Source: a virus
Length of the DNA: 34,274 bases
IMG/VR virus record: IMGVR_UViG_3300017917_003636
Span: 1 to 34,274 of that record
Strand: one strand, 5' to 3'
Below the pieces are notes generated by a model. The model searched no databases and was not told where the DNA came from. It worked only from the letters and a program-made list of their open reading frames with translations. This document shows positions 30,425 to 34,274 of the stretch, piece by piece. Both the position numbers and the translations under genes were made by a program. Each line of letters opens with the position of its first letter. The stretch's first letter is position 1.

Positions 30425-31438
30425 ATGGGCGCATACAAACAATTTCTAGCATCGGATATAATAATAACCCCGTTTGAGGTTAGTAAAGGATTTTCCTATA
30501 AAGGAAATGAATTAATTGCATCTAATGTTGGTATTGATAGATTTTTAGGAACAAACATTTCAGGTACCTTATTTAATCCATCTACCGACCCTACAACTGG
30601 GTGGGTATCTACTCAATATCAAAGATTAGTTTATAGTTCTATACAAGAATTATATTATTCTAATTATTTGAGTTCTTCATATGGTGATAAAGCCAATACA
30701 GCAAGTATATTTCCTGGGTCCCAACCTGAAGGAAATGTATTAGTAGGCACTAACTACTCAGATGGAAGGTACTATAATTACAATCAATCTACCTTAACTT
30801 TCGAAAAATTTTTCCCAACAGGATCTGGAAGTGTAATTGCTATAATGTCTGTTCCTTCTAAATTATATGGAAACTATATTCAACCAAATTCATTTAATTG
30901 GTCATGTCCTAGTGGTTCTGTATATGATGATGGAGAAGGAAATTTAATATTATCTTCATCCGGAGAAATTTGTGGTCAAATATTTTATCCTCACGGTTTA
31001 GCAGTAATTACAAGTGATAGTAGTCCTGGATTAGATGGTTATGGTTTTACTATATATGGTAGTGGTATATATGGAGCCGCATCAACAGCAATTATAGATA
31101 ATTTTGCAACATCATCAAATGTAACTTGTTCATTTTCATCCTCTCTTACTATTTATGAAACACAATATAAGTGTACTTTAAGAGATAATGAATATAATTT
31201 TACATTAAACCCATCATCAACCTCCGGAAGTACTTTTATTACTAGTTCAATAGGAACTTTTTATACTCCTGGACAGTATTTAAATAATAATATAACGGGT
31301 TCATATTTTACTCCTTATGTTACTACTATTGGGTTATATGATGAATATCAAAATTTACTAGCAGTTGGAAAACTTTCCCAACCACTCCCAGTTTCACCAA
31401 CAACAGATACTACAATACTTATTAATATAGATAGATAA
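30425..31438 (+). CDS. Tail structural protein, second of a paralogous pair
   Basis: A 337-residue protein matching the upstream one at both ends: N terminus YKQFLASDIIITPFEVSKGF and C terminus YVTTIGLYDEYQNLLAVGKL then SQPLPVSP. The middle is unrelated by eye and contains cysteines (NWSCPSGSVYDD, GEICGQIF) that are rare elsewhere in the structural block. The ATG at 30425 is in the frame; an ATG at 30421 is out of frame. The pair looks like an old tandem duplication with a diverged exposed domain. Confidence 0.7.
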   Translation: MGAYKQFLASDIIITPFEVSKGFSYKGNELIASNVGIDRFLGTNISGTLFNPSTDPTTGWVSTQYQRLVYSSIQELYYSNYLSSSYGDKANTASIFPGSQPEGNVLVGTNYSDGRYYNYNQSTLTFEKFFPTGSGSVIAIMSVPSKLYGNYIQPNSFNWSCPSGSVYDDGEGNLILSSSGEICGQIFYPHGLAVITSDSSPGLDGYGFTIYGSGIYGAASTAIIDNFATSSNVTCSFSSSLTIYETQYKCTLRDNEYNFTLNPSSTSGSTFITSSIGTFYTPGQYLNNNITGSYFTPYVTTIGLYDEYQNLLAVGKLSQPLPVSPTTDTTILINIDR

Positions 31439-31439
31439 A

Positions 31440-32084
31440 ATGGCACAATTAAATTCTTCAAATGTCGTAAATGGTAATATAGTTGAATCAAATGATATTC
31501 TTCAATTATATGATGCTTTCACAGCAGGTGGAGGCACAACAGGAGTATATAATGTTTCTATAAGCGGATCATTAACCGGATCAGCAACATCAGCTTCATA
31601 TGCTTTAACTGCAAGTTATGCGGCAAATGTACCTGTTACTGCAAGTTATGCCCTTACTGCTTCATACATTTTAAATGCAATAAGTTCATCTCGTGCTGTG
31701 TCATCTTCATTTGCTACTAGTGCTTCATTTGCAACAAATAGTAATACAGCTGTTAATGCTACAAATGCTACATACGCTACACAAATATCATCATCAGTAG
31801 TAATGCCTAGTGGATCAGCTCCATTATCTAATTATTTAGCAGTAGCCGTTGGTTCTCTTATTATGACTGGAAGTCTAGCCACAACAGCAACATCCGATGC
31901 TTTAAAAAACAAAGTTCTAGGACAAACTTTATTTGTAAATACTACTATTTTTAACATTACAGGATCAGGACAAACATCAGGAGTTAGATCATATTCTCCA
32001 TCAACAGGTCAAATTCAAATCCAAACAGCCGGAGGAGGAACAAGTGATTTTGTTATGTGGACAGCATATTATGTTCCTAGTTAA
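31440..32084 (+). CDS. Tail-fibre-type repeat protein
   Basis: A 214-residue protein whose residues about 50-120 repeat short alternating motifs (SASYALTASYA, VTASYALTASYI, SSFATSASFAT, NATNATYAT), the triple-beta-strand pattern of phage fibre shafts. The C terminus (NTTIFNITGSGQTSGVRSYS then QIQIQTAGGGTSDFVMW) is a small beta tip. Such fibres are trimers that contact the host surface. It starts one base after the previous stop. Short for a full fibre, so it may be a proximal connector, neck-like fibre or the end of a multi-gene fibre. Confidence 0.75.
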   Translation: MAQLNSSNVVNGNIVESNDILQLYDAFTAGGGTTGVYNVSISGSLTGSATSASYALTASYAANVPVTASYALTASYILNAISSSRAVSSSFATSASFATNSNTAVNATNATYATQISSSVVMPSGSAPLSNYLAVAVGSLIMTGSLATTATSDALKNKVLGQTLFVNTTIFNITGSGQTSGVRSYSPSTGQIQIQTAGGGTSDFVMWTAYYVPS

Positions 32085-32093
32085 TATTTATTA
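32082..32093 (+). promoter_or_regulatory. Late-promoter-like motif
   Basis: TAATATTTATTA overlaps the stop of the fibre gene, 11 bases before the ATG at 32104. Confidence 0.35.
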
Positions 32094-32103
32094 AAAAAAT
32101 TTT

Positions 32104-32565
32104 ATGAAAAATTGGTTATATAAAGATAAGGAAATTAATTCAATAGAAGAATTACCTCAAGATAGTTTTGGTTTTATATACATAACTACTCATATACCGA
32201 GCAACCGTGCGTATATTGGTAAGAAATCGTTATATCACAATATAAAGCGCAAATTAACAAAGAAAGAATTAGCGGAGCAAACCGGACCTGGTCGCAAACC
32301 TACTTCAAAAGTAGTTTCAAAAGAAAGCGATTGGAAGACATATTTTGGTTCAGCTAAACCTGTTCAAGAACTCATTAAGGAAGGTAAACAAGACGAATTT
32401 AAACGTGAAATTCTAAAGGTAGTTGATAATAAAAAATTATTAACTTACTATGAATGTAAATATCTTTTTATGATGGGTGTTTTAGAATACCCCGAAACTT
32501 ATTTTAACGACAATATTTTAGGAAAATTCTTTTCACGTGACTTTGGAATTGTAAAAAAAGATTAG
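32104..32565 (+). CDS. GIY-YIG-like endonuclease (Seg-type)
   Basis: A 153-residue protein. The N-terminal GFIYITTHI (residues 23-31) and AYIGKKSL (36-43) correspond to the two GIY-YIG signature strands, here written as FIY and YIG. Basic segments follow (KRKLTKKEL, GRKPTSKVVSKESDWKTYFG). Short free-standing GIY-YIG proteins in T4 (Seg family) are homing endonucleases; others of this type are repair or recombination nucleases. A tail of the T4 MobE/SegE kind is possible. It sits between tail genes and the primase, a typical insertion place for a homing gene. Confidence 0.72.
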   Translation: MKNWLYKDKEINSIEELPQDSFGFIYITTHIPSNRAYIGKKSLYHNIKRKLTKKELAEQTGPGRKPTSKVVSKESDWKTYFGSAKPVQELIKEGKQDEFKREILKVVDNKKLLTYYECKYLFMMGVLEYPETYFNDNILGKFFSRDFGIVKKD

Positions 32566-32573
32566 TACATTAG
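32542..32573 (+). promoter_or_regulatory. Possible TTGG-type promoter before primase
   Basis: TTTGG at 32542-32546 and GTACATTAG beginning at 32565 keep the exact 20-base register of P1-P6, but the block lies only 5 bases from the primase ATG and overlaps the end of the previous gene. A transcript from here would have almost no leader. Confidence 0.35.
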
Positions 32574-32577
32574 TACT

Positions 32578-33507
32578 ATGATAAATCAATCTCTAGTTGC
32601 ACTGACTAATTCTGTGCTTGGAACAGGTAAAGCAACGGCAAGAGGTAATTATGCTTACCACTGTCCGTTATGCCATCACCACAAACCAAAGTTAGAGATT
32701 AATATGTCTGAAAATGCCAAAGGTGAAAATGCTTGGCATTGTTGGGTTTGTGACAAAAAAGGTAAGAAAATTTATCAATTATTTAAAGCAGTAGAAGTAC
32801 CACCAAATGTAATGGTGGAATTAAAAGCTATTGTAAAATATACTGGTCCTGAAAAGGAGTTAGTAGTAGAACATAAATTAGCACTCCCCAAAGAATTTAA
32901 ACCATTAACAAATATTCCTCCTTCAGACATTATTGGAAGACATGCTTTAGCATACATTAAATCTAGAGGAATTAGTGAAGAAGATATTTTAAAATATCAA
33001 ATAGGTTATTGTGAGAATGGAAGGTATGCTAATATGGTTATTATTCCTTCTTTTGATGCTAAAGGTAATTTAAATTATTTTACAGGTCGTTCATTTGAAA
33101 AAGAACCCTCAGTAAAATATAGAAACCCATCAGTATCTCGTGACATTATACCATTTGAATTGTTTATAAATTGGGAATTACCGCTTATATTGTGCGAAGG
33201 ACCATTTGACGCAATAGCCATTAAACGAAACGTTATCCCGCTTCTAGGCAAAAATATACAATCAAATTTGATGAAGAAGATCGTTATGTCTTCTGTTGAA
33301 AAGATTTACATTGCACTCGATAGAGATGCTCAAAAACAAGCTTTAGACTTTTGTGAAAAATTAATGCAAGAAGGTAAAGAAGTATATCTTGTAGACATGA
33401 AGGATAAAGATCCAAGTGAAATGGGGTTCGCTAGCTTCACCAATTTAATCCAAGAAACTTACCCCTTAACATTCTCAGGTTTACTTGAGAAAAAATTATT
33501 CTTATGA
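32578..33507 (+). CDS. DNA primase, DnaG/gp61-like
   Basis: A 309-residue primase. The N terminus has a zinc ribbon (YHCPLCHHH at 27-35 and WHCWVCDKKGK at 53-63, Cys29/32/55/58 as ligands). A short middle follows, then the Toprim core: Glu207 in LILCEGPFDAIAI, Asp248 and Asp250 in YIALDRDA, and DKDPSEMG at 277-284. It would make RNA primers for lagging-strand synthesis with the phage helicase. The protein is short compared with DnaG and close in size to T4 gp61. Its stop overlaps the start of the nuclease gene (ATGA), so the two are coupled. Confidence 0.88.
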   Translation: MINQSLVALTNSVLGTGKATARGNYAYHCPLCHHHKPKLEINMSENAKGENAWHCWVCDKKGKKIYQLFKAVEVPPNVMVELKAIVKYTGPEKELVVEHKLALPKEFKPLTNIPPSDIIGRHALAYIKSRGISEEDILKYQIGYCENGRYANMVIIPSFDAKGNLNYFTGRSFEKEPSVKYRNPSVSRDIIPFELFINWELPLILCEGPFDAIAIKRNVIPLLGKNIQSNLMKKIVMSSVEKIYIALDRDAQKQALDFCEKLMQEGKEVYLVDMKDKDPSEMGFASFTNLIQETYPLTFSGLLEKKLFL

Positions 33508-34274
33508 GAAAAAGAAATGTAAAAGTAGTACACAATCGAATCCTGGAAATTTCAGAAGATCACAAACAAATTACTCTTCCTGATTCTAGGTATTACAGAC
33601 GAAATGGAGAGTATTATCCATCAATTACACACGTTTTAAGTTGTTATCCTAAAGGTAAACATTTTGAAGAATGGCTAAAAAACATGGGTCGTTCAGCCGA
33701 TTATATTGTCAGAAAAGCAGCTGAAGATGGAACTCAGGTACATGAAATGATTGAAGATTACTTAGAAGGTAAAGAAATGAATTTTTTAAATTCTTCCGGT
33801 TATCCACAATATGATCCAAATATTTGGCAAATGTTCTTACGATTTGTTGATTTTTGGGAAACATATAAACCTGAATTAATCGACCAAGAAATCCACTTAT
33901 TTTCAGATACACTTAAAGTAGCAGGAACAACAGATTTAGTTTGTAAAATTGGTAATGATTTATGGATTATTGACCATAAAACATCAAATCATATCCAAAC
34001 AACATATGAATTACAAGCTGCTGTTTATGCTCATTGTTATGAAGAATGTTTTGGTATTAAACCTGATAAAACAGGTATTTTATGGTTAAAATCTTCTAAA
34101 CGTAAAGGTTCAAAAGATAAAATGCAAGGTAAAGGATGGGAAATGATTTTACCATCTCGTACACAAGAAGAAAATATTGAAATCTTTAAAACAGTAAAAC
34201 GTTTATTTGATTTAGAAAATCCAAACGAAGCACCTGTATTTACTGAGTTTAAAACTCAAGTAAAAAAAGAAGAT
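33504..34274 (+). CDS. PD-(D/E)XK exonuclease (RecB/Cas4-like), 3'-truncated
   Basis: The frame opens at ATG 33504 (overlapping the primase stop) and stays open for 257 codons to the window edge, so the C terminus is missing. Residues 39-47 (PSITHVLSC) and His80 (GTQVHEMIEDYLEG) fit the first part of the fold. The nuclease core is GTTDLVCK (Asp144) and LWIIDHKTS (Asp157, Lys159), followed by the QxxxY-type motif LQAAVYAHC. These are the marks of RecB/Cas4-type exonucleases of phages, which act in recombination or host DNA degradation. No CRISPR genes are visible here. Confidence 0.85.
   Translation, partial: MRKRNVKVVHNRILEISEDHKQITLPDSRYYRRNGEYYPSITHVLSCYPKGKHFEEWLKNMGRSADYIVRKAAEDGTQVHEMIEDYLEGKEMNFLNSSGYPQYDPNIWQMFLRFVDFWETYKPELIDQEIHLFSDTLKVAGTTDLVCKIGNDLWIIDHKTSNHIQTTYELQAAVYAHCYEECFGIKPDKTGILWLKSSKRKGSKDKMQGKGWEMILPSRTQEENIEIFKTVKRLFDLENPNEAPVFTEFKTQVKKED

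Noticed and set aside
31590-31760. Short direct repeats as a CRISPR or recombination array
   Set aside because: The repeats are codons for TASYALTASY-type fibre shaft motifs within one gene; there are no spacers of constant length.
33504-34274. Cas4 of a CRISPR system
   Set aside because: The fold is shared by phage RecB-type exonucleases; no repeats or cas genes are present, and the primase neighbour indicates replication or recombination.

Overview
This window looks like part of the genome of a large T4-like tailed phage (contractile-tail type) that infects a Bacteroidetes host. The phage assignment rests on a late sigma factor resembling gp55, a baseplate run resembling gp5/gp25/gp6, holin, endolysin, tail-fibre-type proteins, a DnaG-like primase and a RecB/Cas4-type nuclease. 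The host assignment rests on a type IX secretion (T9SS) sorting domain, a GEVED-type secreted protein, A-rich leaders without Shine-Dalgarno sites, and promoters resembling the Bacteroidetes -33/-7 consensus (TTG ... TAnnTTTG). All coding genes lie on the + strand and the DNA is very AT-rich.

Layout. Positions 1-1360 hold a 5'-truncated gene and three small proteins, two of them behind copies of one promoter motif. Positions 1366-5946 are an RNA island: 24 ordinary tRNA genes covering 19 amino acids (all but Cys), a 110-nt tRNA-like gene with no resolvable anticodon arm, an ~850-nt highly structured RNA (GOLLD/ROOL-like candidate), a compact ~115-nt RNA with a predicted kissing loop, and a third possible structured RNA. 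Three small protein-coding genes are embedded in it (a lipoprotein, a 28-codon ORF and a YkuK-like RNase H-fold protein). Elements resembling ribosomal boxA antitermination sites sit directly before tRNA and RNA transcripts.

Positions 6027-11905 are a secreted/envelope module: a cohesin- and dockerin-like protein with a T9SS sorting tail, a one-helix membrane protein, a CsgG-like lipoprotein, an outer-membrane barrel candidate with a low-complexity linker, a GEVED plus dockerin protein, and a small exported protein. Positions 11972-13442 are a lysis cassette (holin, GH19 endolysin, YkuD-like protein), closed by a strong terminator. Positions 13543-16032 hold small conserved proteins, an HD-domain hydrolase and the late sigma factor. 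Positions 16067-32084 are baseplate and tail structural genes, tightly packed and often joined by TAATG stop/start overlaps. Positions 32104-34274 hold a GIY-YIG-like endonuclease, primase and a 3'-truncated PD-(D/E)XK nuclease.

How it fits together (inference): the host sigma factor would read the TTGG-N-TATATTTA promoters that drive the small genes and RNA island, with boxA keeping transcription processive across terminators and structured RNA. The gp55-like sigma would serve the structural genes, where a second motif (AATATTTATAA) recurs just before gene blocks. The tRNA set would supplement decoding of AT-rich phage messages. The secreted module would act on the envelope of the infected cell before lysis.
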